Source: Gallionella sp.
GTDB taxonomy: Bacteria; Pseudomonadota; Gammaproteobacteria; Burkholderiales; Gallionellaceae
Assembly (NCBI GenBank): GCA_030645955.1
Contig: JAUSMR010000112.1
Span: 1 to 64,000 of the forward strand
Direction of reading: 5' to 3'
DNA length: 64,000 nucleotides
This document shows positions 46,303 through 59,376 of this stretch, piece after piece; the first letter of the stretch is position 1, and every line of letters starts with the position of its first letter. Below the pieces are notes generated by a model, which saw only the letters and a program-made list of their open reading frames with translations, searched no databases and was not told the origin of the DNA. Made by a program: the position numbers and the translations under genes.

Positions 46303-48246
46303 ATGCAGAACGTATATTCCGGTAAAAATTTACCAAAATTATTGTCATCATTCCTGCTGGCGGCAGCGATTGCGGTTTTTGCGGGCTGCAGCGATAACAC
46401 GGCCAGCAGCGGCACAACGCCAACACCAACGGGCGCAACAACTGCCGCCTCTATACAATTGCTGGTAAGCAGCCAGCAAATGCTTTCTTCCGCAACGGCC
46501 TCGACGGTTTTGACCGCGTTAGCGCTGGATGCCAATGGACAAGCGATTGCCGATAAAACGGTGACGTTTTCAAAGGGTACCGACAGCACGGCCTATTTCA
46601 CCAATGTAAGCGCCACCACTGACGCGAACGGGGTCGCCACCGCAACGCTTAATATTGGCACTAACATGGCGAATCGCGTGGTTTCAGTATCGGCGACTGT
46701 TGATACCGCTGTCGGCACCAATTTGGTAACCGTTACCGGTACTACAATAGCCATCAGCGGCAATACTTCGCTGGCGATTAGTGCGTCTAGTACACTCACT
46801 GTCATCGTGAAAGACTCGACCGGCGTAGCGGTGCCAGACATTACACTTGCGGTCACCTCGCAAAACGGCAATCCCATCGTTTTAAGTCCGGCTACCGGGA
46901 TCACCGATGCTACCGGGCAGATCACTGCTACGGCAACCGCAACAAATGCGGGTACGGGGACTGATGTCCTGACAGTGACCGGCGCGGGCGCCAGCCAAAC
47001 CCAAATACTGACCATCAACAGCGCGAGTTTCGCTTTCACTGCGCCGGTGACTGTTGCTCCAGCCACGACGCCTGAGATCGTGGTGAATACAGCGACCCCG
47101 GTTTCGGTTCTTTGGACCGTCGCCGGAGTACCTCAGGCCGGAGTACCGGTTAACTTTTACTCTTCGCGCGGGACGATTACAGGCAGTCCGGCCACCACGA
47201 ATGCGTCGGGCATTGCCACCGCGAGCGTTTCTGCCGGTTCAACCGGGGCAACCATAATTACCGCTTCCGGTGCGGGCGGCACACCTGCCGCCACACTCAA
47301 TGTGGTGTTTGTCACGACTTCCGCCGGCCTCATCACTGCACAAGCAAGCCCCAGCACAGTTGCTGTCAATACCAGCGGCAGCACAACCAATCAATCGGTG
47401 ATTTCGGTGACCGTGCGCGACGTGAACAATAATCTGGTTAAAAACGCCCACGTTACTTTTTCACTGGTTGCCGATGCCAGCGGCGGCTCACTCGCGGCGG
47501 GCACCGCGACAACCGATATTACCGGAACGGCTTCTGTAAATTATATCGCTGGCTCCATCTTCAGCCCGCAGAATGGCGTGCAGATCAGCGCAACCGTGGA
47601 TACGGTCAATGGCGTCGTAATTACCCCCATAACCACGACGGTTAACTTGACCGTGGCAGCGCAAGCATTGTATGTGCGGCTGGGTACCGACAATATTGTC
47701 TATCTTGATACACCAACAGGCACCTACTCGAAAAAGTATTTAGCCCTGGTGACAGATTCCGCCGGCAACCCGGCACCAGATGGCACACAGGTAAGATTTG
47801 TGTTGCGCCCGACGGCCATACCATCTCCCAGTTTTTCCAAAGGACGCTATATACCAGGAGTTTCTACCTGGGTGAAAGATACAACCGTGGGCGTAGGCTG
47901 CGTAAACGAGGACGCGAATCTGGACGGAATTAAACAAGCGGGCGAAGACCTTAATGGAAACGGCTTCCTGGATCCCATAGGGGTGGCAACGGTAAATCCT
48001 ACCTCCACAACCGTAAACGGTTTCACCGAAGCTACAATAACGTACCCCAAGAGCTACGCAACTTGGGTACAGGAAGATCTTGAAGCGCGTACAGGTACCG
48101 TCGGAAACGACCCCCCCGCCGTGGTCACGCTGGTACTCCCCGGTGCGGCTGCCGACTACGCAGACTTGGCAGTTGCACCGCCTGGGCAGACTAGTCCGTT
48201 TGGTGTGGGTAGCGGAGTGGACGCGGTATGCACCAATACGAATTAG
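46303..48246 (+). CDS. Large Ig-like (Big_1) repeat lipoprotein of unknown function
   Basis: This 647-residue protein has a lipoprotein signal peptide with the lipobox VFAGC (Cys29), a Ser/Thr-rich linker, and several bacterial Ig-like (Big_1/invasin-type) domains recognised by repeated patterns such as DANGVATATLNIG, DATGQITATATAT and NASGIATASVSAG. Near residues 536-557 it has an acidic loop, DANLDGIKQAGEDLNGNGFL, resembling calcium-binding dockerin or thrombospondin type 3 loops. It lies between pilQ and aroK, where other bacteria have no such gene, and may be a surface adhesin or a pilus-associated factor. GGGAGA precedes ATG 46303. Confidence 0.8.
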   Translation: MQNVYSGKNLPKLLSSFLLAAAIAVFAGCSDNTASSGTTPTPTGATTAASIQLLVSSQQMLSSATASTVLTALALDANGQAIADKTVTFSKGTDSTAYFTNVSATTDANGVATATLNIGTNMANRVVSVSATVDTAVGTNLVTVTGTTIAISGNTSLAISASSTLTVIVKDSTGVAVPDITLAVTSQNGNPIVLSPATGITDATGQITATATATNAGTGTDVLTVTGAGASQTQILTINSASFAFTAPVTVAPATTPEIVVNTATPVSVLWTVAGVPQAGVPVNFYSSRGTITGSPATTNASGIATASVSAGSTGATIITASGAGGTPAATLNVVFVTTSAGLITAQASPSTVAVNTSGSTTNQSVISVTVRDVNNNLVKNAHVTFSLVADASGGSLAAGTATTDITGTASVNYIAGSIFSPQNGVQISATVDTVNGVVITPITTTVNLTVAAQALYVRLGTDNIVYLDTPTGTYSKKYLALVTDSAGNPAPDGTQVRFVLRPTAIPSPSFSKGRYIPGVSTWVKDTTVGVGCVNEDANLDGIKQAGEDLNGNGFLDPIGVATVNPTSTTVNGFTEATITYPKSYATWVQEDLEARTGTVGNDPPAVVTLVLPGAAADYADLAVAPPGQTSPFGVGSGVDAVCTNTN

Positions 48247-48341
48247 GCGGGGAACATGGTTCATCCGGGCTGTTCGTGGTAAAGACAGCGAGCTTCATTA
48301 GCAGGTGTTGTACGTCGTTGTGACTTAGTACAGTGAAAAGC

Positions 48342-48425
48342 CCGGAGCAGTCCGGGCTGCGCAAGGGTGGAGGCAAAGCCTCCGGGCACCCGCGGGCGTA
48401 CCCCTTGCGGGTGCTTTTGTTTTTA
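48342..48425 (+). terminator. Triple hairpin with terminator before aroK
   Basis: Three stems occur in sequence: AGCCCGG/CCGGGCT (from about 48341), GGAGGC/GCCTCC (48369-48383) and GCACCCGC/GCGGGTGC (48386-48393 with 48407-48414), the last followed by TTTTGTTTTT. GCAAGGG (48361-48367) can instead pair with CCCTTGC (48402-48408), which would break the terminator stem. It ends 10 bases before aroK, so it may be a read-through or attenuation element. Confidence 0.65.
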
Positions 48426-48434
48426 TCGTTTACA

Positions 48435-49031
48435 ATGCGCGTCATGCAGAGCAGCCAGGAAAACGATAGAGCAAACAGCCGCCCAGATAGCAGTCGTAAG
48501 TGCTTTTCCGGCAACCTGATCCTGGTGGGCATGATGGGTTCCGGCAAAACCACGATGGGGCGGGCACTGGCCAGGCATCTGGGCAAAGTCTTTGTGGACA
48601 GCGACGAGGAAATCCAGAAGCGCACCGGCGTGACGATCCCGCACATATTCGATATCGAGGGCGAAGCCGGTTTTCGCCAGCGCGAGACCGCCGCCATCCA
48701 GGATCTGGTCAAGCGCGATAACCTGGTGTTGGCGACCGGCGGTGGTGCGGTGCTGGAAGAACAAAATCGCGCGATGCTGCAACAGAACGGCATCGTTATT
48801 TATCTTAAGGCGAATGTTCACGATTTATGGCAACGCACCCGGCATGACCGCAACCGTCCGCTGTTGCAGACCGGCGATCCGTATGCCAAATTGACAGATT
48901 TGTTCCAGCAGCGCGACCACTTGTACCAGCAGGTTGCGGATATCGTCGTTCAGAGCGGCAAGCAAAGCGTCCACGCGTTGATGGTGCATCTGGTGGATGA
49001 GATAGAGATATTCGGAAAGAAATACCTGTAG
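48435..49031 (+). CDS. aroK: Shikimate kinase
   Basis: AroK phosphorylates shikimate in aromatic amino acid synthesis. The 198-residue product has the Walker A loop LVGMMGSGKTTMGRAL, the substrate aspartate-glutamate region VFVDSDEEIQK, GEAGFRQRE, and GGGAVLEE, followed by the lid arginines in RTRHDRNRPLL. Starts at 48435 and 48444 are both possible; neither has a good ribosome site. The extra N-terminal 27 residues before the P-loop are unusual. aroB follows, as in the conserved pil-aroK-aroB order. The stop codon TAG lies inside a palindromic repeat. Confidence 0.93.
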   Translation: MRVMQSSQENDRANSRPDSSRKCFSGNLILVGMMGSGKTTMGRALARHLGKVFVDSDEEIQKRTGVTIPHIFDIEGEAGFRQRETAAIQDLVKRDNLVLATGGGAVLEEQNRAMLQQNGIVIYLKANVHDLWQRTRHDRNRPLLQTGDPYAKLTDLFQQRDHLYQQVADIVVQSGKQSVHALMVHLVDEIEIFGKKYL

Positions 49032-49071
49032 GGTGCGTTCCACGCACCATGGTGCGTGGAACGCACCCTAC
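49028..49071. repeat. Palindromic repeat, GTAGGGTGCRTTCC family, copy 4
   Basis: Perfect 21-bp arms (49028-49048 and 49051-49071) with a two-base loop. The aroK stop codon (49029-49031) is part of the left arm, so the repeat supplies the end of the gene. The remainder fills the aroK-aroB gap. Confidence 0.95.
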
Positions 49072-49116
49072 GGAATGGCGCAGTAAATTTAACCCGCACA
49101 AGCCTGGAACAGGATC

Positions 49117-50214
49117 ATGCAAACACTGACAGTAGGATTGGGCGAACGCAGTTATCCGATACATATCGGCAGCGGATTGCTCGGCCATGCGGAATTGCTG
49201 CAACGCGCCCTGCCGCGCAAGCGGGCTGCCGTCGTGACCAATACGACGGTTGCGCCGCTGTATCTGGAAAAACTCCGGCAAACCTTGCAGGCCATTGAGG
49301 TCAGCAGCGTGCCGATTATTTTGCCGGATGGCGAGGAACATAAAAATTCCGCTACGCTGAATATGATTTATGACGCGCTGCTGACTAACCGCTGCGAACG
49401 GACCACACCGCTGATTGCGCTTGGCGGAGGCGTAATCGGGGATATGACCGGCTATGCCGCCGCGACCTATTTGCGCGGCGTGCCGTTCATCCAGATACCG
49501 ACCACGCTGCTCGCGCAGGTGGATTCCTCGGTGGGCGGCAAGACCGGCATCAATCATCCGCTCGGCAAGAACATGATCGGCGCGTTCTACCAGCCGCAGT
49601 TGGTGCTGGCCGATACGGATACGCTGAATACCTTGCCGGACAATGAGCTTTCGTCAGGCATCGCCGAGGTCATCAAGTATGGTCTGATCCGCGACCTGCC
49701 GTTTCTCGAATGGCTGGAACAAAACATGGACAAGCTGCTGGCGCGTGATACCCATGCGCTGCAATATGCCATTGCGCGCAGTTGCCAGAACAAGGCAGAG
49801 ATTGTTGCGGCGGATGAACGCGAAAGCGGCGAGCGCGCCTTGCTGAATCTGGGGCACACTTTCGGGCACGCCATCGAGGCGGGCATGGGTTATGGCAGCT
49901 GGCTGCATGGCGAGGGCGTGGCGGCAGGCACCGTCATGGCGGCAGACTTGTCGCAGCGTCTCGGCTGGATCAGCGCGCAGGAGGTGGCGCGCATTCGCAG
50001 CCTGTTCGAACGCGCCAGGCTGCCCACCGTTGCCCCCGATCTGGGCGTGGAAAAATATCTCGAATTGATGGGGCTGGACAAGAAAGTGGAAGGCGGCAAG
50101 ATCCGCTTCGTGCTGCTCAAGGAAGTCGGGCGCGCCGTGGTTTACGGCGATGTGCCGCCTGCCCTGTTGCGGCAAACTCTGGAGATTGCCAAAACGGCAG
50201 CTGGCCACAGATGA
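49117..50214 (+). CDS. aroB: 3-dehydroquinate synthase
   Basis: AroB cyclises DAHP to 3-dehydroquinate using NAD and zinc. The 365-residue product has the NAD segment [12 protein letters not shown], the [20 protein letters not shown] loop, [21 protein letters not shown] and the zinc histidines in [15 protein letters not shown] and [14 protein letters not shown] lies before ATG 49117. The stop codon lies inside the inverted repeat at 50204-50347, which also covers the gap to the dgt-like gene. Confidence 0.96.
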   Translation: MQTLTVGLGERSYPIHIGSGLLGHAELLQRALPRKRAAVVTNTTVAPLYLEKLRQTLQAIEVSSVPIILPDGEEHKNSATLNMIYDALLTNRCERTTPLIALGGGVIGDMTGYAAATYLRGVPFIQIPTTLLAQVDSSVGGKTGINHPLGKNMIGAFYQPQLVLADTDTLNTLPDNELSSGIAEVIKYGLIRDLPFLEWLEQNMDKLLARDTHALQYAIARSCQNKAEIVAADERESGERALLNLGHTFGHAIEAGMGYGSWLHGEGVAAGTVMAADLSQRLGWISAQEVARIRSLFERARLPTVAPDLGVEKYLELMGLDKKVEGGKIRFVLLKEVGRAVVYGDVPPALLRQTLEIAKTAAGHR

Positions 50215-50347
50215 ACACGGATTTACACGGGAAACAACCGCTCTCTCTATTCACTGTTCAGGCATGTCCCAAGTCGGCTTGGAGAGTGAGCGGCGAGTGC
50301 TGTTTATCATCATGGGTATCCGTGATTATCAGTGTTAATCCGTGGCT
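50204..50347. repeat. Dispersed inverted repeat, GCCACAGATGAACACGG family, copy 2
   Basis: GCCACAGATGAACACGGATT (50204-50223) faces a decayed right side ending in AATCCGTGGCT (50337-50347). It includes the aroB stop TGA (50212-50214). A related copy is at 4684-4778. The interior contains unrelated sequence of about 110 bases. Confidence 0.75.
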
Positions 50348-50374
50348 GATTGCCCTTCGCAGATTGAAAACGAA

Positions 50375-51502
50375 ATGACTGAACTCGCGCCTTACGCCGT
50401 TACCGAGGCCAATTCGCGCGGGCGAAAAATTTCGGAAGCTGCGCCGAATACCCGCAGCGAATTCCAGCGCGACCGCGATCGCATCATCCATTCCGGAGCG
50501 TTTCGCCGCCTGGAATACAAGACCCAGGTGTTTGTGAATCACGAAGGCGACCTGTTTCGCACCCGCCTTACACACAGCATCGAAGTGGCGCAAATCGCCC
50601 GTTCCATCGCGCGCCGACTGCATCTGAACGAAGACCTCGCCGAAGCGATTTCCCTGGCGCACGACCTCGGGCACACGCCGTTCGGCCATGCCGGACAGGA
50701 AGCGCTGAATGCCTGCATGAAGGCTTACGGTGGCTTTGAGCACAACCTGCAATCGCTGCGCGTGGTGGATATGCTGGAAGAGCGCTACGCGGCATTCGAT
50801 GGGCTGAACCTTTGTTTTGAAACACGCGAAGGTATTCTCAAGCATTGTTCGGCGGAAAACGCTGCGCAAGTGGGCGAATTGGGCGCACGATTTTTGAATA
50901 GCCGCCGCCCCTCGCTGGAAGCGCAAATCGCCAATCTTGCCGACGAAATAGCCTACAACAATCACGATGTGGACGACGGCCTGCGTTCCGGCCTGATCAC
51001 GCTCGATCAACTCGCCTCCGTGCCGCTGGTGGCAACGCATTTGCATGAGGTGCGGCACGCTTATCCTGATTTGCCCGAGCGGCGCGTGGTGCATGAAACC
51101 GTGCGACGGATGATCAACACGCTGGTTACTGATTTGATACAACAGAGCGAGCACAATATCAGCGCACAAGGTATAGCCACGATAGAAGATGTGCGCAACG
51201 CACCGGCGATGATTGCTTACAGCAGCGAAGTAAATGAACAGCAGCGCGAGCTGAAAAATTTTCTGCGCATCCATTTGTACCGCCATTACCGCGTGCTGCG
51301 CATGAGCGCCAAGGCGCAGCGCATCATCAGCGATTTGTTCGGCGTCTTCATGGCGGACAGCCGGTTGTTGCCCCCGCAATTTCAGAGTGTTGCTGAACAT
51401 GACCGCGCCCGCGCGGTTGCCGACTATATTGCCGGGATGACCGACCGTTACGCCATCCGCGAGCATCGCCGCATTTTCGCGGTGGAAGAAGTTCCAATTT
51501 AA
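50375..51502 (+). CDS. dgt: Deoxyguanosinetriphosphate triphosphohydrolase-like protein
   Basis: This HD-domain enzyme of the dNTPase family probably hydrolyses dNTPs to nucleosides and triphosphate. The 375-residue product has [20 protein letters not shown] near the N terminus, the HD core [18 protein letters not shown], the paired [14 protein letters not shown] and the later [16 protein letters not shown]. An in-frame GTG at 50342 lies within the repeat, so ATG 50375 is preferred. It belongs to the dGTPase-like type 2 group. It follows aroB in several betaproteobacteria, then gltB. Confidence 0.93.
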   Translation: MTELAPYAVTEANSRGRKISEAAPNTRSEFQRDRDRIIHSGAFRRLEYKTQVFVNHEGDLFRTRLTHSIEVAQIARSIARRLHLNEDLAEAISLAHDLGHTPFGHAGQEALNACMKAYGGFEHNLQSLRVVDMLEERYAAFDGLNLCFETREGILKHCSAENAAQVGELGARFLNSRRPSLEAQIANLADEIAYNNHDVDDGLRSGLITLDQLASVPLVATHLHEVRHAYPDLPERRVVHETVRRMINTLVTDLIQQSEHNISAQGIATIEDVRNAPAMIAYSSEVNEQQRELKNFLRIHLYRHYRVLRMSAKAQRIISDLFGVFMADSRLLPPQFQSVAEHDRARAVADYIAGMTDRYAIREHRRIFAVEEVPI

Positions 51503-51603
51503 CAACAAGATCACACCGATTGGTGTGGTGTCAGTGCTCGGTGCGGTTGCCCAACATCACCAGACAAGGTAAAATTCCCGCCCTTTCGCTTTTGTAACTG
51601 TCG

Positions 51604-51628
51604 TGGCGGCGTGTGTCGCCATTTTTTT
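51604..51628 (+). terminator. Probable terminator between the dgt-like gene and gltB
   Basis: TGGCG (51604-51608) pairs with CGCCA (51617-51621) and is followed by seven T residues. The stem is short (5 bp) but adjacent GC may extend it. It lies 43 bases before the gltB start, so it may also act as a leader attenuator. Confidence 0.5.
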
Positions 51629-51670
51629 GGCTTTATGAATTGGGCTTTATAGTATGGACTGGGGAACGCC

Positions 51671-56419
<4,749 letters not shown>

Positions 56420-57883
56420 GTGGGCAAGATCACCGGGTTTATGGAATTCCGCCGCTTGAGCGAAGAGTATTTGCCGGTTGCGAAACGCCTGAAAAATTAT
56501 CATGAGTTCGTGCTGCACCTGACTGACGAGCAGGCCCGGACGCAAGGCGCGCGCTGCATGGATTGCGGCATTCCGTTCTGCGCGACGGGTTGTCCGGTCA
56601 ACAACATCATTCCCGACTGGAATGATCTGGTGTACCGAGGCAACTGGAAGCAGGCGCTGGATGTGTTGCATTCCACCAACAATTTTCCGGAAGTCACCGG
56701 GCGCATCTGCCCCGCTCCGTGCGAAGCGGCATGCGTACTGAACATCAATGATGACGCGGTTGGCATCAAATCCATCGAGCATGCCATTATTGACAAGGGC
56801 GGCGAGAACGGTTGGGTGGTTCCGCAGCCGCCGCAACACAAGACCGGCAAGAAAGTTGCCGTCGTCGGCTCTGGCCCCTCCGGACTGGCGGCAGCGCAAC
56901 AACTGGCACGCGCCGGGCATGATGTGGTGGTGTTTGAAAAGAACAGCCGCATCGGCGGTTTACTGCGTTATGGTATCCCCGATTTCAAGCTGGACAAGCG
57001 TTTGCTGGATTGGCGCATGGTGCAGTTGCAAGCCGAGGGGGTGACCTTTCAAACCTCTGTGTTCATCGGAAAGGATGCGCTTGGCAAGAGTGTGTTCAAT
57101 GATGCCAAAAAGACCATCGCCCCGAAAGAATTACTGAAAAAATTCGATGCCGTGGTCCTGGCCGGCGGCGCGGAAGTGCCGCGCGATTTACCTGTGCCGG
57201 GGCGCGAATTGCAGGGCGTGCACTATGCGCTGGATTTCCTTATTCCGCAGAACAAGGAAGTGGCAGGCGATGGCAAGAATCCGATCAATGCCAAGGGCAA
57301 GCATGTGGTGGTAATCGGCGGCGGCGATACCGGCTCCGATTGCGTCGGCACTTCGAACCGTCATGGCGCGTTGTCGATCACCCAGTTTGAAGTGATGCCG
57401 CGCCCGCCGGAAATGGAAAACAAACCGCTGGTGTGGCCGGACTGGCCGATGAAGCTGCGCACTTCCAGTTCGCATGAGGAAGGCGCGCAACGCGACTGGT
57501 CTATCGCCACCAGGGAATTCATCGGCAACAACGGCAAGGTCGAGAAACTGCGCGCGGTGCGCGTCGAATGGAAAGACGGCAAGATGAGCGAAATCGCGGG
57601 CAGCGAGTTCGAGATCAAGGCCGATCTGGTGCTGCTGGCGATGGGCTTCGTCAGCCCGGCGCAAAAAGTGCTGGATGCATTCGGGGTGGAAAAAGATGCG
57701 CGCGGCAACGCCAGGGCCACGACCGATGGCGCAGGTTGTTACAAGACCAGCGTGGACAAGGTGTTTGCCGCCGGCGACATGCGCCGCGGCCAATCGCTGG
57801 TGGTATGGGCGATCCGCGAAGGCCGCCAGTGCGCGCGGGCGGTGGACGAGTATCTGATGGGCAGCACCGTTTTGCCGCGTTAA
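56420..57883 (+). CDS. gltD: Glutamate synthase (NADPH) small subunit
   Basis: GltD passes electrons from NADPH through FAD and iron-sulfur clusters to GltB. The 487-residue product has the cluster region [20 protein letters not shown] and [11 protein letters not shown], then the FAD site [20 protein letters not shown] and the NADPH site [15 protein letters not shown], and ends with [20 protein letters not shown]. It starts at GTG 56420, directly after the gltB stop. A strong palindrome follows three bases after its stop. Confidence 0.96.
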   Translation: MGKITGFMEFRRLSEEYLPVAKRLKNYHEFVLHLTDEQARTQGARCMDCGIPFCATGCPVNNIIPDWNDLVYRGNWKQALDVLHSTNNFPEVTGRICPAPCEAACVLNINDDAVGIKSIEHAIIDKGGENGWVVPQPPQHKTGKKVAVVGSGPSGLAAAQQLARAGHDVVVFEKNSRIGGLLRYGIPDFKLDKRLLDWRMVQLQAEGVTFQTSVFIGKDALGKSVFNDAKKTIAPKELLKKFDAVVLAGGAEVPRDLPVPGRELQGVHYALDFLIPQNKEVAGDGKNPINAKGKHVVVIGGGDTGSDCVGTSNRHGALSITQFEVMPRPPEMENKPLVWPDWPMKLRTSSSHEEGAQRDWSIATREFIGNNGKVEKLRAVRVEWKDGKMSEIAGSEFEIKADLVLLAMGFVSPAQKVLDAFGVEKDARGNARATTDGAGCYKTSVDKVFAAGDMRRGQSLVVWAIREGRQCARAVDEYLMGSTVLPR

Positions 57884-57886
57884 CCC

Positions 57887-57959
57887 GTAGGGGCGGGTCT
57901 TGCACCCGCCCTTTTTCGGGGTATTGATAAATCAGGGCGGGTGCAAGACACGCCCCTAC
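57887..57959. repeat. Palindromic repeat, GTAGGGGCGGGT type, between gltD and hemE
   Basis: Arms at 57887-57912 and 57934-57959 match at 25 of 26 positions with a 21-base loop. It fills the gap from three bases after the gltD stop to 15 bases before the hemE start. It could act as a terminator-like stem or an mRNA-stabilising structure; the loop begins with five T residues. Confidence 0.92.
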
Positions 57960-57974
57960 AATTCAAGGTTAAAC

Positions 57975-59039
57975 ATGAACTTTAAACTGAAAAACGACAC
58001 ATTCCTGCGCGCCCTGCTGCGCCAGCCGACCGACTACACGCCAATATGGATGATGCGCCAGGCCGGCCGCTACCTGCCGGAATACCGCGAGTCGCGCAAG
58101 CGCGCCGGCAGCTTCCTCGGCCTGTGCAAGAGCCCGGACTACGCCACCGAAGTGACACTGCAGCCGCTGGATCGCTTCCCGCTGGATGCCGCGATCCTGT
58201 TCTCCGACATTCTCACCGTGCCGGACGCGATGGGTCTGGGGCTGTATTTCTCCGAAGGCGAAGGCCCGAAGTTCGAGCGCCCATTGCGCGACGCAGCGGC
58301 GATCAGGGCGTTGCGCGTGCCGGACATCGGCAAGGATTTGAAATACGTCACCGATGCCGTGACGCAAATACGCAAGGCGCTGGACGGCCGCGTGCCGCTG
58401 ATCGGCTTCTCCGGCAGCCCGTTCACACTGTCCTGCTACATGGTCGAAGGCGGTGGCAGCGACGATTACGCCAGGGTGAAAACCCTGATGTACAACGAGC
58501 CGAAGCTGATGCACCACATCCTCGAAGTAACCACCCAGGCGGTGATCGCTTACCTGAATGCGCAGATCGAAGCCGGCGCGCAGGCCGTGATGATTTTCGA
58601 TTCATGGGGCGGCGTGCTGTCCCATGCGGCGTTTCATGAATTTTCGCTGGCCTATACCCAGCGCATCGTCGACGGCCTGATCAAGGAAAAAGACGGCGTG
58701 CGCATCCCGTCCATCGTATTCACCAAGGGCGGCGGCCTGTGGATCGAGAGTATCGCCAACAGCGGCTGCGATGCGGTGGGACTGGACTGGACCATGGACA
58801 TTGGCATTGCGCGCCAGAAGGTCGGCCACAAAGTCGCGTTGCAGGGCAACATGGACCCGGCGGTGCTGTTTGCCTCGCCGGATGCAATCCACAGCGAAGT
58901 CGAACGCATCCTCGGCAGCTACGGTTACGGCAGCGGCCACGTGTTCAACCTGGGTCACGGCATCTCGCAGCACTCCAACCCGGAGCACGCGGCGGCGCTG
59001 GTTGCGGCGGTACATGAGCTGAGCCGCAAATATCACTAA
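57975..59039 (+). CDS. hemE: Uroporphyrinogen decarboxylase
   Basis: HemE decarboxylates the four acetate side chains of uroporphyrinogen III to give coproporphyrinogen III. The 354-residue product has the family signatures [19 protein letters not shown] and [33 protein letters not shown] and [19 protein letters not shown] 57975 starts [16 protein letters not shown]; upstream in-frame sequence is repeat. Its stop touches the left end of the repeat at 59039. Confidence 0.96.
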   Translation: MNFKLKNDTFLRALLRQPTDYTPIWMMRQAGRYLPEYRESRKRAGSFLGLCKSPDYATEVTLQPLDRFPLDAAILFSDILTVPDAMGLGLYFSEGEGPKFERPLRDAAAIRALRVPDIGKDLKYVTDAVTQIRKALDGRVPLIGFSGSPFTLSCYMVEGGGSDDYARVKTLMYNEPKLMHHILEVTTQAVIAYLNAQIEAGAQAVMIFDSWGGVLSHAAFHEFSLAYTQRIVDGLIKEKDGVRIPSIVFTKGGGLWIESIANSGCDAVGLDWTMDIGIARQKVGHKVALQGNMDPAVLFASPDAIHSEVERILGSYGYGSGHVFNLGHGISQHSNPEHAAALVAAVHELSRKYH

Positions 59040-59286
59040 AAACCTCTGCGCAACTACTGATGAAACAACTAGCCATCTGACTAAGTTGGCAAACTACGCC
59101 AACCAAGTTATTGGTTATGCGCTCGCTGATACGGCGTTAAAAAATAGCTCAAAATCCTCATGTGCTAAATGCGCATTCTGGTTTTTGCGAGTTGGGCGGC
59201 AACAGCAAGCCGCCCATCCCTGCCAAACCCACTTCACTATTTTTTGCCTTGTCTCAGCTTCGCTCGCTACGTTGTGCAAAGGTTTT
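59039..59286. mobile_element. MITE-like repeat downstream of hemE
   Basis: AAAACCTCTGCGCAA (59039-59053) and TTGTGCAAAGGTTTT (59272-59286) are imperfect inverted ends (13 of 15). The interior starts with the unit also seen at 23953 and 38619 (TGAAACAACTAGCCATCTGA at 59061), and its end (GCTCGCTACGTT) resembles the end of the element at 61661. Its first base is the last base of the hemE stop codon. No gene is seen in the 337-base gap. Confidence 0.65.
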
Positions 59287-59305
59287 GAGGATGGTGGTTT
59301 GAACA

Positions 59306-59334
59306 AAAAGCCGCAGGCATCCCCTGCGGCTTTT
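59306..59334 (+). terminator. Terminator between hemE and priA
   Basis: GCCGCAGG (59310-59317) pairs with CCTGCGGC (59323-59330), with A residues before and TTTTG after. It is a likely bidirectional rho-independent terminator of the gltB-gltD-hemE transcript. Confidence 0.8.
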
Positions 59335-59376
59335 GCATTTCTGCGACAATCGCAGCGTTATATCGTTTGAATAAAT

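Noticed and set aside
48361..48425. Possible c-di-GMP (GEMM) riboswitch, because of a GCAAAGCCTCCGG-like string
   Set aside because: The other conserved GEMM segments, such as the tetraloop receptor part, are missing; plain hairpins and a terminator explain it better.
59086..59370. 94-codon plus-strand frame in the hemE-priA gap
   Set aside because: It runs through a MITE-like repeat and a terminator; probably not translated as a gene.
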